In this document: piece after piece, positions 1 to 9,119 of the stretch
Layout: every line of letters starts with the position of its first letter
Numbering within the stretch: the first letter of the stretch is position 1
Assembly: GCA_937129145.1 (NCBI GenBank)
Contig: CAKZMU010000078.1
Location: forward strand, 124,001 to 188,000
Reading direction: 5' to 3'
Source of the DNA: an uncultured Lacinutrix sp.
GTDB lineage: Bacteria > Bacteroidota > Bacteroidia > Flavobacteriales > Flavobacteriaceae
Length of the DNA stretch: 64,000 nt
Translations under genes and position numbers: made by a program
The notes under the pieces: generated by a model
What the model saw: the letters and a program-made list of their open reading frames with translations, nothing else
What the model was told of the DNA's origin: nothing
Databases searched by the model: none

Positions 1-1
1 C

Positions 2-1171
2 TTGATGTCTGAATCACTTCGTAACGACGGTCGTATTTGGGTGCCAAAAAACATGGACGATGTTATGGCAATTCGTGAAGGTCGCAAAAAACCTACGGAT
101 TTGGCTGAAGATGAAAGAGACTATTATTTAGAACGTCGTTATCCTGCGTTTGGAAATTTAGTACCACGTGATGTAGCTTCGAGAGCCGCTAAAGAGCGTT
201 GTGATGCTGGTTATGGTGTAAATGCTACTGGTGAAGCTGTATATTTAGATTTTGCATCGGCAATAAATCGTTATGGGAAAGAGCAAGCAAAACTGAATCA
301 TATTGAGAATCCATCGGATGAAAAAATATACGAATTAGGTCAAGCAATTGTTGAAGCTAAATACGGGAACTTATTCCAAATGTATGAGAAAATTGTTGAT
401 GAAAATCCATACAAAACACCAATGATGATTTATCCTGCAACCCATTACACAATGGGTGGTGTTTGGGTAGATTATAACTTAATGACTACTGTTGACGGAC
501 TATATTGTATTGGTGAAGCCAATTTCTCTGACCATGGCGCAAATAGACTTGGTGCTTCGGCATTAATGCAAGGATTGGCTGATGGTTACTTCGTGTTACC
601 TTACACAATTGGTGATTATTTATCTGATGATATTAGAACAGGACCTATTTCAACTGAAACAAAAGAATTTGAAGACGCTGAAAAAGAGGTAACCGATAGA
701 ATCAACTTCTTTATGAATAACAACGGAACAAAATCTGTTGACCATTTTCACAAAAGACTTGGGAAAGTAATGTGGGATAAAGTTGGTATGGCGCGTAATG
801 AAAAGGGTTTAAAAGAAGCTATGGCTGAAATTAAACAAATTCGTGAAGAATTCTGGAAAGATGTAAAAGTTCCAGGAAGTGCTAATGAGATGAATCCAGA
901 ATTAGAAAAAGCTGGTCGTGTTGCCGATTTCTTAGAACTGGGTGAATTATTTGCTAAAGATGCTCTAGAGCGTAACGAATCTTGTGGAGGTCATTTCCGT
1001 GAAGAATCGGTAGAATTAGATGGAGAGCAAAAAGGAGAAGCCAAACGTAACGACAAAGAGTATGCGTTTGTTTCGGCTTGGGAATATAAAGGAGAACCAA
1101 GTGAAGCGGTTTTACATAAAGAAGAATTAGAGTTTAAGGATATTGAGTTGAAGCAGCGTAGTTATAAATAA
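2..1171 (+). CDS. sdhA: Succinate dehydrogenase/fumarate reductase flavoprotein subunit, 5'-truncated by the window edge
   Basis: This is the C-terminal 389 residues of the FAD-bearing catalytic subunit of complex II, which oxidises succinate to fumarate on the cytoplasmic side of the membrane. The substrate-site motif THYTMGG and the FAD-contacting stretch [13 protein letters not shown] are visible, followed by the helical capping and C-terminal domain. The reading frame is open at the left edge. Bacteroidota SdhA is usually about 660-670 residues, so roughly 270-280 residues, including the N-terminal dinucleotide-binding fold, lie outside. A cytochrome b subunit gene would be expected just upstream. 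sdhB follows after one intervening gene. Identification is very secure. Confidence 0.96.
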   Translation: MMSESLRNDGRIWVPKNMDDVMAIREGRKKPTDLAEDERDYYLERRYPAFGNLVPRDVASRAAKERCDAGYGVNATGEAVYLDFASAINRYGKEQAKLNHIENPSDEKIYELGQAIVEAKYGNLFQMYEKIVDENPYKTPMMIYPATHYTMGGVWVDYNLMTTVDGLYCIGEANFSDHGANRLGASALMQGLADGYFVLPYTIGDYLSDDIRTGPISTETKEFEDAEKEVTDRINFFMNNNGTKSVDHFHKRLGKVMWDKVGMARNEKGLKEAMAEIKQIREEFWKDVKVPGSANEMNPELEKAGRVADFLELGELFAKDALERNESCGGHFREESVELDGEQKGEAKRNDKEYAFVSAWEYKGEPSEAVLHKEELEFKDIELKQRSYK

Positions 1172-1176
1172 TTGTC

Positions 1177-1725
1177 ATGAAGAAGATTTTTGTTGTCTTA
1201 ATTTTACTAATAACATTTAATGGGTTTGGTCAAACATTTAAAAAACCAACTAAAGGAAAAGCATTAGTTTATATCATTCGTGGAAATAGTATAGGTAATG
1301 GCTATAACATTCGAGTTTATGATGGCAAGCGGTTTTTAGGACCACTTCCTGGTAGAGCGTATTTTACTTACGAATGTGAACCAGGAGAACATCTTTTTTG
1401 GGCAGCTTCAGAAAACAGGGATTTTGTTGAGGCCAACCTTAGTGCTAATAAGATATATGTTATTGATCTTAGGGCTAAATTAGGATTGGTACATATGGCA
1501 GTTGGTGTAGAACCCTATACCCCTTCAAACCCTAAACATTTGAAACGATTTAAAAAAGCCATTAACAAGCATATAAATGCAGTAATTTATGGCAAAGAAC
1601 GAAGTGATGAGAAGAAAGAAAACATTGAAAAAGCTTTCAAATCATACAAGAGTATTAAGAATAATAGGCATTCTAAAATAAAGAAACTCACATCAGATAT
1701 GTCTTTTAGTATAGACAACTTCTAA
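1177..1725 (+). CDS. Secreted DUF2846-like protein lying between sdhA and sdhB
   Basis: A 182-residue protein with a signal peptide (about residues 1-19, ending FNGFGQ). The central part, about residues 28-115, reads like the DUF2846 fold: a beta-rich segment starting [11 protein letters not shown], then a Tyr/Glu-rich strand and the segment [14 protein letters not shown]. The C-terminal 60 residues are Lys/Asn rich and look disordered. The gene starts 5 nt after the sdhA stop and ends 20 nt before sdhB, so it is very probably co-transcribed with complex II. No catalytic motif is visible. The DUF2846 assignment is from pattern only, and the function is unknown. Confidence 0.8.
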   Translation: MKKIFVVLILLITFNGFGQTFKKPTKGKALVYIIRGNSIGNGYNIRVYDGKRFLGPLPGRAYFTYECEPGEHLFWAASENRDFVEANLSANKIYVIDLRAKLGLVHMAVGVEPYTPSNPKHLKRFKKAINKHINAVIYGKERSDEKKENIEKAFKSYKSIKNNRHSKIKKLTSDMSFSIDNF

Positions 1726-1745
1726 CAAAAGAAACTTATAGGAAT

Positions 1746-2489
1746 ATGAATTTAACATTAAAAATCTGGAGGCAAAAAGACTCAAATACTAAGGGTCAAA
1801 TGGTCGATTATAAAGTCACTGATATTTCAGAACACATGTCCTTTTTAGAAATGATGGATGTTTTAAATGAACAATTGGTTAATTCAGGTGACGAACCTGT
1901 AGCGTTTGACCACGATTGCCGTGAAGGAATATGTGGTATGTGTTCAATGTATATAAACGGTGAAGCTCATGGTCCTGATAGAGGTGTTACCACGTGTCAG
2001 TTACACATGCGTATGTTTAAAGATGGTGACACTATTACCATTGAGCCATTTAGAGCAGCTGCTTTTCCTGTGATAAAAGATTTAGTAGTAGATAGAATGG
2101 CTTTCGAGCGTATTCAACAAGCTGGTGGTTATATTTCGGTAAACACATCGGGAAATACACAAGATGCCAACTCAATCCCTATTTCAAAGCATGCAGCTGA
2201 TGAGGCTATGGATGCCGCAACTTGCATTGGTTGCGGTGCTTGTGTAGCAACTTGCAAAAACTCGTCGGCGATGTTATTTGTTGGTGCAAAAGTGAGCCAA
2301 TATGCTTTATTACCTCAAGGTCAAGTAGAAGCAACAGACCGTGTTTTAAATATGGTAGCACAAATGGATGCCGAAGGTTTTGGTAATTGCACCAATACTG
2401 GAGCATGTGAAGTGGAATGTCCAAAAGGTATTTCGTTAGATAATATTGCTCGTATGAACAGGGAGCTTATGAAAGCCAATTTAAAATAG
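1746..2489 (+). CDS. sdhB: Succinate dehydrogenase/fumarate reductase iron-sulfur subunit
   Basis: The 247-residue electron-transfer subunit of complex II, passing electrons from the flavin in SdhA to quinone. The N-terminal 2Fe-2S domain has Cys58, Cys63, Cys66 and Cys84. The C-terminal domain has [11 protein letters not shown] (Cys160, 163, 166, 170) and a second set at Cys215, Cys221 and Cys225, which together hold the 4Fe-4S and 3Fe-4S clusters. Length and ligand spacing fit the Bacteroidota/epsilon-type family. It is the last gene of the sdh operon, as a strong hairpin follows. Confidence 0.97.
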   Translation: MNLTLKIWRQKDSNTKGQMVDYKVTDISEHMSFLEMMDVLNEQLVNSGDEPVAFDHDCREGICGMCSMYINGEAHGPDRGVTTCQLHMRMFKDGDTITIEPFRAAAFPVIKDLVVDRMAFERIQQAGGYISVNTSGNTQDANSIPISKHAADEAMDAATCIGCGACVATCKNSSAMLFVGAKVSQYALLPQGQVEATDRVLNMVAQMDAEGFGNCTNTGACEVECPKGISLDNIARMNRELMKANLK

Positions 2490-2513
2490 ACCAAACAATT
2501 TTATATAATTATC

Positions 2514-2543
2514 AAAAACCTAAGTTCTCACTTAGGTTTTTTT
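2514..2543 (+). terminator. Rho-independent terminator of the sdh operon
   Basis: An 8-bp stem, AACCTAAG pairing with CTTAGGTT around a 6-nt loop, is followed directly by a T run. It lies 25 nt after the sdhB stop. Confidence 0.85.
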
Positions 2544-2575
2544 ATTAGCTTTGATTTCTTAATAAAAATGAAAAA

Positions 2576-3535
2576 ATGAAATTTAGACTATATTCCATAG
2601 CATTACTTGTCTTATTGACACTTTCATGTAAAGGTCAAACAAACGAGACAACTCAAGAGGTTGAGGTTAATGAAACCATTGAAAAAACAACCGATTTATT
2701 TGATGCTGACGCACTTTTAGAGCGTGTTAGATATTTATCTCTAGATTCTCTTGAAGGTAGACAAACCGGAACAAAAGGTAATTTAATTGCCAGAGAATAT
2801 GTGATTGGTCAATTTAAAAAATACGGTATTGCTCCTTTATTAGATGATTATTCACAACCGTTCAGTTTTGAAGGTCGTCGAGATAAAAAAACCTACGAAG
2901 GTGCTAATGTTTTGGGTGTCATTAAAGGCACAGAGCATACCGAAAAATATATTGTAATATCTGCACATTACGACCATGTAGGTGTGAGAGATGGAAAAGT
3001 GTATAATGGTGCAGACGATGATGCTTCAGGTACAAGTGCTATATTAGCCATGGCTGAATATTTTAAAAGCAATCCACCAAAACACTCTGTGGTTATTGCT
3101 GCTTTTGATGCCGAAGAAATGGGTTTACAAGGTGCAGCACACTTTGTAAAAGCCAATACATTGCCTAAAGAACAAATTGCCATGAATGTTAATTTAGATA
3201 TGGTTGGTCGTAACGATAATAACGAATTGTATGTGGTTGGAACTAATTTGTACAAACAACTACAACCAGCTATTGAAGATTTGGAATTACCAGAAGATTT
3301 CAAACTCTCAGTAGGTCATGACGGATTGGATGGCAAACAAAGTTGGGTATTCTCATCAGACCATGGGCCGTTTCACAGAGCCGAAATACCATTTTTATAT
3401 TTTGGTGTAGAAGACCATAAAGATTACCACAAACCAACCGATGATTTTGAACACATCCAGCCAGTATTTTATGCAAAAGCAGTGACTGCTGTGATTGCGG
3501 TTTTTGAGAAGTTGGATGAGATGGCGTTTGATTAG
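2576..3535 (+). CDS. M28-family zinc metallopeptidase lipoprotein
   Basis: A 319-residue aminopeptidase-like protein exported as a lipoprotein: the signal peptide ends in the lipobox LTLSC with Cys18 as the lipidated residue. The M28 co-catalytic zinc site is recognisable in order: HYDH near 131-134, GADDDASG near 145-152, the catalytic AFDAEE near 176-181, LDMVGR near 207-212, and a late His in DYHKPTDD. The family releases N-terminal amino acids from peptides, and the real substrate here is not known. The upstream ATG at 2567 runs into a stop, which fixes the start at 2576. Confidence 0.93.
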   Translation: MKFRLYSIALLVLLTLSCKGQTNETTQEVEVNETIEKTTDLFDADALLERVRYLSLDSLEGRQTGTKGNLIAREYVIGQFKKYGIAPLLDDYSQPFSFEGRRDKKTYEGANVLGVIKGTEHTEKYIVISAHYDHVGVRDGKVYNGADDDASGTSAILAMAEYFKSNPPKHSVVIAAFDAEEMGLQGAAHFVKANTLPKEQIAMNVNLDMVGRNDNNELYVVGTNLYKQLQPAIEDLELPEDFKLSVGHDGLDGKQSWVFSSDHGPFHRAEIPFLYFGVEDHKDYHKPTDDFEHIQPVFYAKAVTAVIAVFEKLDEMAFD

Positions 3536-3536
3536 T

Positions 3537-3953
3537 ATGAAAAAACAATATTTATTTTTTATAGTAATAGTTCTTGTCGGATTAAATTCTTCAGCTCAAA
3601 ATTTGAGTTGTTCTGATTTTCAAAATGGAACTTTTACTATTCCTAACGAGTCAGGTAGTCAATCTGAATATAAATTAATTAGAGAAGGAAAAGTCCAAAT
3701 GGAGGTTGTTGAAATTGAGGATGAAAAATTTACAATTTATGGGATAATCGAATGGATTAATGAATGTTCTTACATATTAAAATATGATAATTCTAAAATG
3801 AGCCTTCCTGAAGAATTGCAATTCATTAATGACCACGGTGGAATCGTTACTGATTTGATTAAAATAGAAGATAAGTGTTTTTACTATAAATCAGTATTAA
3901 TCATTGATGGTAAAGAAACTCAAAGGATTGACGGTAAGTTTTGTAAGGATTGA
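3537..3953 (+). CDS. Small secreted protein of unknown function
   Basis: A 138-residue protein with a clear signal peptide of about 19 residues ending NSSAQ. The start at 3537 is preferred over an in-frame upstream start at 3495 because it begins the signal peptide, lies just after the upstream stop, and avoids overlapping the peptidase gene. Four cysteines in the mature part (NLSCSDF, NECSY, DKCFY and FCKD) could form disulfides. No family is recognised. It is probably co-transcribed with the M28 gene (1-nt gap), and the MutS-like gene follows after 15 nt. Confidence 0.75.
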   Translation: MKKQYLFFIVIVLVGLNSSAQNLSCSDFQNGTFTIPNESGSQSEYKLIREGKVQMEVVEIEDEKFTIYGIIEWINECSYILKYDNSKMSLPEELQFINDHGGIVTDLIKIEDKCFYYKSVLIIDGKETQRIDGKFCKD

Positions 3954-3968
3954 TAGTTTAGAAAATTC

Positions 3969-5738
3969 ATGAACAACCCACTACAATTTTATAACTCACA
4001 AATAACCTTATACCAAGACCAAATTGCTGCTTTAAAAAAGAGGCTCTTGGTCTTGAGTCTGTCCAGGGTGGTTATTTACCTCGCTGGTGTTATGGGAATT
4101 TATTACAACTTTCATAACATTTCTGTGGCTGTGGTTATTGCTATAGTTGCCATTGGTCTGTTTTTGTTTTTGGTATCAAAACATACCGATGCTAAAGCAC
4201 AACGCGATTTATTAAAAGCTTTAGTAAGCATTAACAATGAAGAGTTAGAGATAGCTAAAGGTAATTTTCATAAACGTTATAGTGGTGAGCAATTTCAAAA
4301 TCCTGAACATCCTTATAGCTTGGATATTGATTTATTTGGTCGTGGGTCGTTTTTTCAATACTTAGATAGAACTGCCATTAACGAAGGCACGCATACACTT
4401 GCAGAAGCATTAAAAGCAAATGACATCACCAACATAACCAATAGGCAAAACGCTATTGAAGAACTGTCTAAAAAACCTAAGTGGCGACAATTATTTACTG
4501 CCAAAGCATCCTTAATAGAAACCGAAACACCTACAACCGTTATTATTGATTGGCTCAACAATTATCAACCGTTTGTGCCAAAAATAATGCGTTGGTTACC
4601 TTATGTTTTTGGCGTGTTTTCTGCTATAATTATTGCTTGTAGTGTGTTGCAAATAATTCCTTTAGCATATTTGGCATATTGGTTAGTTTTTGGGATTTGC
4701 ATCATTGGTTTTGTGTTTAAAAAGGTGAGTATGTTATCGATGCATACGTCAAAAATCAAAGACACTTTTAAACAATATGCATTGTTATTAGACCAAATAG
4801 AAACCGAAACGTTTACATCCAATTTACTTAAAGAAAAACAACAGCAAATTGCCTCAGAAGATGAAAAAGCATCCGATATTTTAAAATCATTTTCAAAAGC
4901 TTTAGATGCTTTAGATAACAGAAATAACATCTTTTTTATCTTTTTCGGAAATGGGCTCCTACTTTGGGATGTAATTCAGAGCTATAAAATTGAGCAATGG
5001 ATAAAGACTTATGCACATAAAGTTGAAGATTGGTTTGAAGTGGTTGCTTTTTTTGATGCCTACAATTCCTTAAGCAACTTTTCATTCAATCATGCTGAAT
5101 TTGTATATCCTAAAATCACAACAAACAACACCATTATAAATGCCAAAAATTTAGGGCATCCATTATTGGATAAAACCAAACGTATTTCTAGTGATTTAAA
5201 TATCAATAAAGAACAATTTTTTATTGTTACAGGTGCAAATATGGCTGGTAAAAGCACCTTTTTGCGAACCGTGTCTTTACATATTGTTATGGCAAATGTT
5301 GGTTTGCCAATTTGTGCCACATCTAGCGAATATTCGCCTATAAAACTCATTACGAGTATGCGTACTAGCGATTCGTTGACTGATAATAGCTCCTATTTCT
5401 TTTCAGAATTGACGCGACTTAAACTTATAGTAGATACCATAAAAACAGAACCTTATTTTATTATTCTAGATGAAATCTTAAAAGGCACCAATAGTACCGA
5501 CAAAGCTCTTGGGTCAAGAAAATTTGTAGAAAAACTCGTTGCTGGAAATGCCACAGGAATCATAGCCACACACGACCTTAGTTTATGCGAAATTGAAGAC
5601 CAATTAGACGAGGTGAAAAACTGCTATTTTGATGCAGATATCGTAAACGACGAACTCTATTTTGACTATAAGCTTAAAAAAGGCATTTGCCAAAATATGA
5701 ACGCTAGTTTCCTTTTAAAGAAAATGGAGATAGTTTAG
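3969..5738 (+). CDS. Membrane-anchored MutS-like ATPase
   Basis: 589 residues. The C-terminal quarter is a MutS domain V ATPase: Walker A GANMAGKST at about 421-429, Walker B FIILDEI at about 496-502, and the following GTNSTDK and THDLSLCEIE segments. The N-terminal mismatch-binding domain of true MutS is absent. Instead there are hydrophobic segments at about 30-70 and 205-250 that look transmembrane, flanking a helical lever-like region. This architecture is a known Bacteroidota MutS-family paralogue of unclear role, and mismatch repair should not be assumed. Its stop codon overlaps the stop of the convergent gene by 4 nt. Confidence 0.88.
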   Translation: MNNPLQFYNSQITLYQDQIAALKKRLLVLSLSRVVIYLAGVMGIYYNFHNISVAVVIAIVAIGLFLFLVSKHTDAKAQRDLLKALVSINNEELEIAKGNFHKRYSGEQFQNPEHPYSLDIDLFGRGSFFQYLDRTAINEGTHTLAEALKANDITNITNRQNAIEELSKKPKWRQLFTAKASLIETETPTTVIIDWLNNYQPFVPKIMRWLPYVFGVFSAIIIACSVLQIIPLAYLAYWLVFGICIIGFVFKKVSMLSMHTSKIKDTFKQYALLLDQIETETFTSNLLKEKQQQIASEDEKASDILKSFSKALDALDNRNNIFFIFFGNGLLLWDVIQSYKIEQWIKTYAHKVEDWFEVVAFFDAYNSLSNFSFNHAEFVYPKITTNNTIINAKNLGHPLLDKTKRISSDLNINKEQFFIVTGANMAGKSTFLRTVSLHIVMANVGLPICATSSEYSPIKLITSMRTSDSLTDNSSYFFSELTRLKLIVDTIKTEPYFIILDEILKGTNSTDKALGSRKFVEKLVAGNATGIIATHDLSLCEIEDQLDEVKNCYFDADIVNDELYFDYKLKKGICQNMNASFLLKKMEIV

Positions 5739-6544
5739 TTATTAATCTCTTTTAAAATATCCGATTCATAGACTCTAAAACCAGCATTAATATTGACGAA
5801 ACGATATGGGTCTTTAAATTTTAAAAGTGCATCATTAAACCAGATATTTGCTTCGTTTACATTTCCTTTGCCTTTATATGCCAATCCTAAATAATAATAA
5901 GTATCTGATATATCTTTATTAATAAGTAACTGTTTTTTTAGTGCCTCAATAGCTAAGTCATATTGTTCGTTTAATACATATAAAACTCCTAAAGAATGGT
6001 AATCTGTAAATCCAATATCATCTTCAGAGTCGTAACTATTTATGCAATTAGTAATGGCGTCTATTCCTTTATAAAATTGACCAATTTTTGCATACGATAA
6101 ACCTAAAATAATGCGCATATCTTTTTCTCCTCCAGGTGTTAACTCGAACATATAGGCTTTTGGCAACGCATAATAACGCTCTAAATCGTTAATGCACATT
6201 TTATAGTTCCTATTTTGAAAATACCAATAGGCTCTATAGGTTAAATGAGAGCGAGCATCCAGTTCTACCGCTTTATTTAATAATTTAAAGCCTTCAATTA
6301 CTAGTCCTCTTTTTAAGTAAGCGACAGATTTTTCAAAATAAGCCCAAGCATAATTAGGGTTTAATTTAATAATCGAATCAAAACGAATTTGAGATTCACG
6401 ACTCCCTTGTTTTAACTCGCTAGTAGTTTGTGCAAGTCTGCACGCTTTACGTTCATTACTGCCTTCTGGGTATAATAGACAATTGCCTTGGCTAAAGCTA
6501 ATAGATGTATAGAAAACAAGAAGTGTTATTAGTGTTTTTTTCAC
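5735..6544 (-). CDS. Periplasmic TPR-repeat protein
   Basis: 269 residues with a signal peptide (about 1-18, ending ISFSQ) and tetratricopeptide-like helical pairs across about 45-245, for example NPNYAWAYFEKSVAYLKRG and SDTYYYLGLAYKGKGNVNEA. It probably acts as a protein-protein scaffold. The start codon is GTG (reverse complement of 6542-6544), which overlaps the TGA stop of the upstream gene as GTGA. This supports translational coupling in a three-gene minus-strand operon. No enzymatic motif is seen. Confidence 0.85.
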   Translation of the reverse strand: MKKTLITLLVFYTSISFSQGNCLLYPEGSNERKACRLAQTTSELKQGSRESQIRFDSIIKLNPNYAWAYFEKSVAYLKRGLVIEGFKLLNKAVELDARSHLTYRAYWYFQNRNYKMCINDLERYYALPKAYMFELTPGGEKDMRIILGLSYAKIGQFYKGIDAITNCINSYDSEDDIGFTDYHSLGVLYVLNEQYDLAIEALKKQLLINKDISDTYYYLGLAYKGKGNVNEANIWFNDALLKFKDPYRFVNINAGFRVYESDILKEINN

Positions 6545-7047
6545 GACCTTACAATATTTCCATTTTCTATTTTAACAATTATATATGTGTAGCCATCATA
6601 ATCTTTTTTGTTATAAAAAGGATGATTCCACTTGTTTAATCCTTTAAGAATATCAATTATATGCTTTTCTAAACCTTTAGGTGGAGTAGTTTCTTCAAAA
6701 TCTGCATTAACAACCTCCCATCTAAAGCGTCCAGTTTCATCGTTGCAATTAACAGCAAAACGCACAATAAAATAACCGTTAAATGTTCTGTATTCAGGTT
6801 TAATTTTATATTGAGAAATTATATCATTCTCTAAGATTTTTGTTCCTCCTGTATATTTTACATAAGCTCTTTTATGTAGTACATTAGAACTATCACAAAA
6901 TTTAAACTTTGCATCGTCAAGTGAGGGGTTAAAAATAGTATCGCCAATGTCTGCTAAATACTTTTGTTTTGATTTATCATTAGTATTGCAACTTACAAAT
7001 ATTAATGAGAAAAAAACAATACATAAAATAAGGTTTTGCCACTTCAT
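6541..7047 (-). CDS. Lipoprotein with a TonB-C-like domain
   Basis: 168 residues with the lipobox FVSC, Cys20 being the first mature residue. The stretch GYFIVRFAVNCNDETGRF and the following helix/strand resemble the C-terminal domain of TonB-type energy transducers, as seen in many small flavobacterial lipoproteins, but there is no N-terminal anchor helix of the usual TonB type. It lies between the thioredoxin-like gene (17 nt upstream) and the TPR gene (4-nt overlap). The domain assignment is tentative. Confidence 0.7.
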   Translation of the reverse strand: MKWQNLILCIVFFSLIFVSCNTNDKSKQKYLADIGDTIFNPSLDDAKFKFCDSSNVLHKRAYVKYTGGTKILENDIISQYKIKPEYRTFNGYFIVRFAVNCNDETGRFRWEVVNADFEETTPPKGLEKHIIDILKGLNKWNHPFYNKKDYDGYTYIIVKIENGNIVRS

Positions 7048-7063
7048 TTAAGGAGTAAATTAT

Positions 7064-7951
7064 TTATTTAAGAGTTTCAATTTCAGCTACCATTTCTTTT
7101 GCATTTTTTTCATCAGGTTTTAAACTTAATACTTTATAATAGTTTTTCAAAGCCTCATTATAGTTTTCAGACTCAAAGTAAGCTTCACCTAAACTATCAT
7201 AAACACTATATTTGTAAGGAAATATTTTAGTGTTTAAATCAAAGATATACACCGCTTCCTTATGCTTTTTAGCTCTTAAATTAACATAGCCCAAAGTGTT
7301 AAACTCTCTACTGCCTTGTACAAATTCGGCAAGTCTTGGCACTAAATCGTTTTCCATAGTTTTTAATGCCTCAACACCTTGTTGTTTTATTAGGCCATCA
7401 ATATAATTGGCTGCTACATATTTTGGTGCATACTTCCCATCGATAATTGCTTTTATATCATTTTCAAAAGTGGCTTGAGGCGATTCTACAATTCGGTTGA
7501 CTTCTTTTCCGTCTTTATAAAAAATAAACGTTGGCACTCTATGGATATTCAATCCTTTTTCTTCGCCTGTTGGGCTTTGCTTATATGTTTCACGTGCATT
7601 GTCAACAGCAATGACTTGAAGTTGATTTTCTGGGAATTTTGCCTTATCCAACACTTTGTAAAAACGCGGCACTTCACGTTTACTGTCACCACACCACGTT
7701 CCTAAAAACAACTTAATGGTATAATTATTAAGTGAATCTTTAATGGTTTTTATCAGCTTTTCGTTTGGGATATAATTATCATAGTTTTTATCAAACCAAG
7801 CTTTAAAACTGTTGGAGGTCAATCCTTCACGATTAATTTTACCCAATAGTTTTTCCTTGCCTTTATCGTCCACCACTAACTGGTTATAGGTTTGAGAATA
7901 ACTTAGTGAAAGGCAAAAAAGGAGGCTTAAAATAGTAACTGTTCGTTTCAT
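7064..7951 (-). CDS. Periplasmic thioredoxin-fold protein with C-terminal TPR, CxxS active site
   Basis: 295 residues: signal peptide 1-19, a thioredoxin fold at about 65-185, then TPR-like helices at about 190-290. The active-site segment GTWCGDSKREVPRF has Cys87 but Ser90 where dithiol thioredoxins have the second Cys. The cis-Pro loop is present as RVPTFIFY. A CxxS protein cannot do ordinary disulfide reduction alone. Mixed-disulfide trapping, isomerase-like activity or a structural role are the alternatives. It is the first gene of the operon with the lipoprotein and TPR genes. Confidence 0.85.
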   Translation of the reverse strand: MKRTVTILSLLFCLSLSYSQTYNQLVVDDKGKEKLLGKINREGLTSNSFKAWFDKNYDNYIPNEKLIKTIKDSLNNYTIKLFLGTWCGDSKREVPRFYKVLDKAKFPENQLQVIAVDNARETYKQSPTGEEKGLNIHRVPTFIFYKDGKEVNRIVESPQATFENDIKAIIDGKYAPKYVAANYIDGLIKQQGVEALKTMENDLVPRLAEFVQGSREFNTLGYVNLRAKKHKEAVYIFDLNTKIFPYKYSVYDSLGEAYFESENYNEALKNYYKVLSLKPDEKNAKEMVAEIETLK

Positions 7952-8068
7952 GATATATAGATTTTAGGATATCGAAACTAAAAGCAAAACTGTGTACACA
8001 AAACTAAATTGGACACAAAGCACACTTGACATTACAACTAATAAGTTTAAATTAACGAACAGCATAAA

Positions 8069-8080
8069 TGACGTTTGTCA
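8069..8080. promoter_or_regulatory. Palindrome TGAC-N4-GTCA in the divergent intergenic region
   Basis: TGACGTTTGTCA, a half-site pair of the CRP/FNR-family type, lies between the minus-strand thioredoxin operon and the plus-strand lytS-type gene. A very similar element occurs at 59672-59685. The regulator is unknown. Confidence 0.4.
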
Positions 8081-8108
8081 CTACAAGATTGGTTTTTGTA
8101 CATAATTT

Positions 8109-8140
8109 TTTGACGTTGTTCCTAATTCTATTTACTTTTC
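8109..8140 (+). promoter_or_regulatory. Bacteroidota-type promoter of the histidine kinase/LytTR operon
   Basis: A -33 box TTTG (8109-8112), a 20-nt spacer, and a -7 box TACTTTTC (8133-8140), one mismatch from TAnnTTTG. The ATG follows only 7 nt later, so the transcript would be nearly leaderless. Confidence 0.5.
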
Positions 8141-8147
8141 CAAATCA

Positions 8148-9119
8148 ATGGCAATAATTAATAAAAACATATCGCAAATTTTAGTGCACATCCTGTTTTG
8201 GATGTTATTTATTTTTGTGTCCTTATTTGTGTTTTCAGATTATTATTGGGCACAAAACCCATTTCTACAATACCTATTTATTTTGGTGGTTATTGTCTAT
8301 GCAAACAACTTGTTTTTACTGCCTTATTTTGTAAAACGTAAACTGTACGTACTCTACATTTTTGTGTTTGTTGCCATTTCTTTTCTCGCCACACAATTGT
8401 ATTGCAACGTGTTTGCACAATGTGGCTGCTCGTTTATGAAATGTTTAAGTGACTATTTATGGCAAACTTTGGTACCATTGATTTTCTTCTCATTTATATG
8501 GATGCTCTATCGCTTTATTGATGAACAAGAAAAGGTAGAAAAAGTAAAAAAAGAACATACAGAAATGGAGTTGAAATTCTTGAAATCGCAAATTAATCCG
8601 CATGTATTGTTTAATAATTTGAATACGATTTATTCTTATTCTATTGACAACCCTAAGGAAACACCAGAACTTATTTTAATGCTGTCTGACAATCTAAAAC
8701 ATGTGCTATATGAAAGTAATTCTGAAACTATTTCTATAGAAAAAGAAGTACATTTTTTAGATAATTACATCAAATTCCAAAAAATACGAACCGAAGGTGT
8801 AAAACAAATAAATTATAGTAAAAATATTGATTCCAAAAGCTATCAAATAGCGCCTTTAATGCTTATTACTATTATTGAAAATGCTTTTAAACACAGCACG
8901 CTTAATAGCGAAATAAACATCAATATTACAATTGAAAATGGTGTTTTAGATTTTAATTGCAACAATGATTACGATAGCACCAAAGTGGATGAAGATACTT
9001 ATAAAATTGGGCTACAAAATCTTGAAAAACGTCTAGAGCTTATCTATAAAGAGAATTTTGAGTTCACCATTAAAAAAGACACGCAATTTAAAGTGCATTT
9101 AAAACTTGATTTACAATGA
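8148..9119 (+). CDS. LytS/YehU-type sensor histidine kinase
   Basis: 323 residues. Four hydrophobic membrane segments (about 10-32, 40-60, 66-84, 106-122) are followed by a His_kinase (PF06580) domain with the phospho-acceptor His152 in QINPHVLFNNLN, and an ATPase N-box around TIIENAFKHS. No extracytoplasmic sensor domain is present, so the membrane region itself probably senses. The stop overlaps the start of the LytTR regulator by ATGA, making the pair a translationally coupled two-component system. The signal is unknown. Confidence 0.93.
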   Translation: MAIINKNISQILVHILFWMLFIFVSLFVFSDYYWAQNPFLQYLFILVVIVYANNLFLLPYFVKRKLYVLYIFVFVAISFLATQLYCNVFAQCGCSFMKCLSDYLWQTLVPLIFFSFIWMLYRFIDEQEKVEKVKKEHTEMELKFLKSQINPHVLFNNLNTIYSYSIDNPKETPELILMLSDNLKHVLYESNSETISIEKEVHFLDNYIKFQKIRTEGVKQINYSKNIDSKSYQIAPLMLITIIENAFKHSTLNSEININITIENGVLDFNCNNDYDSTKVDEDTYKIGLQNLEKRLELIYKENFEFTIKKDTQFKVHLKLDLQ

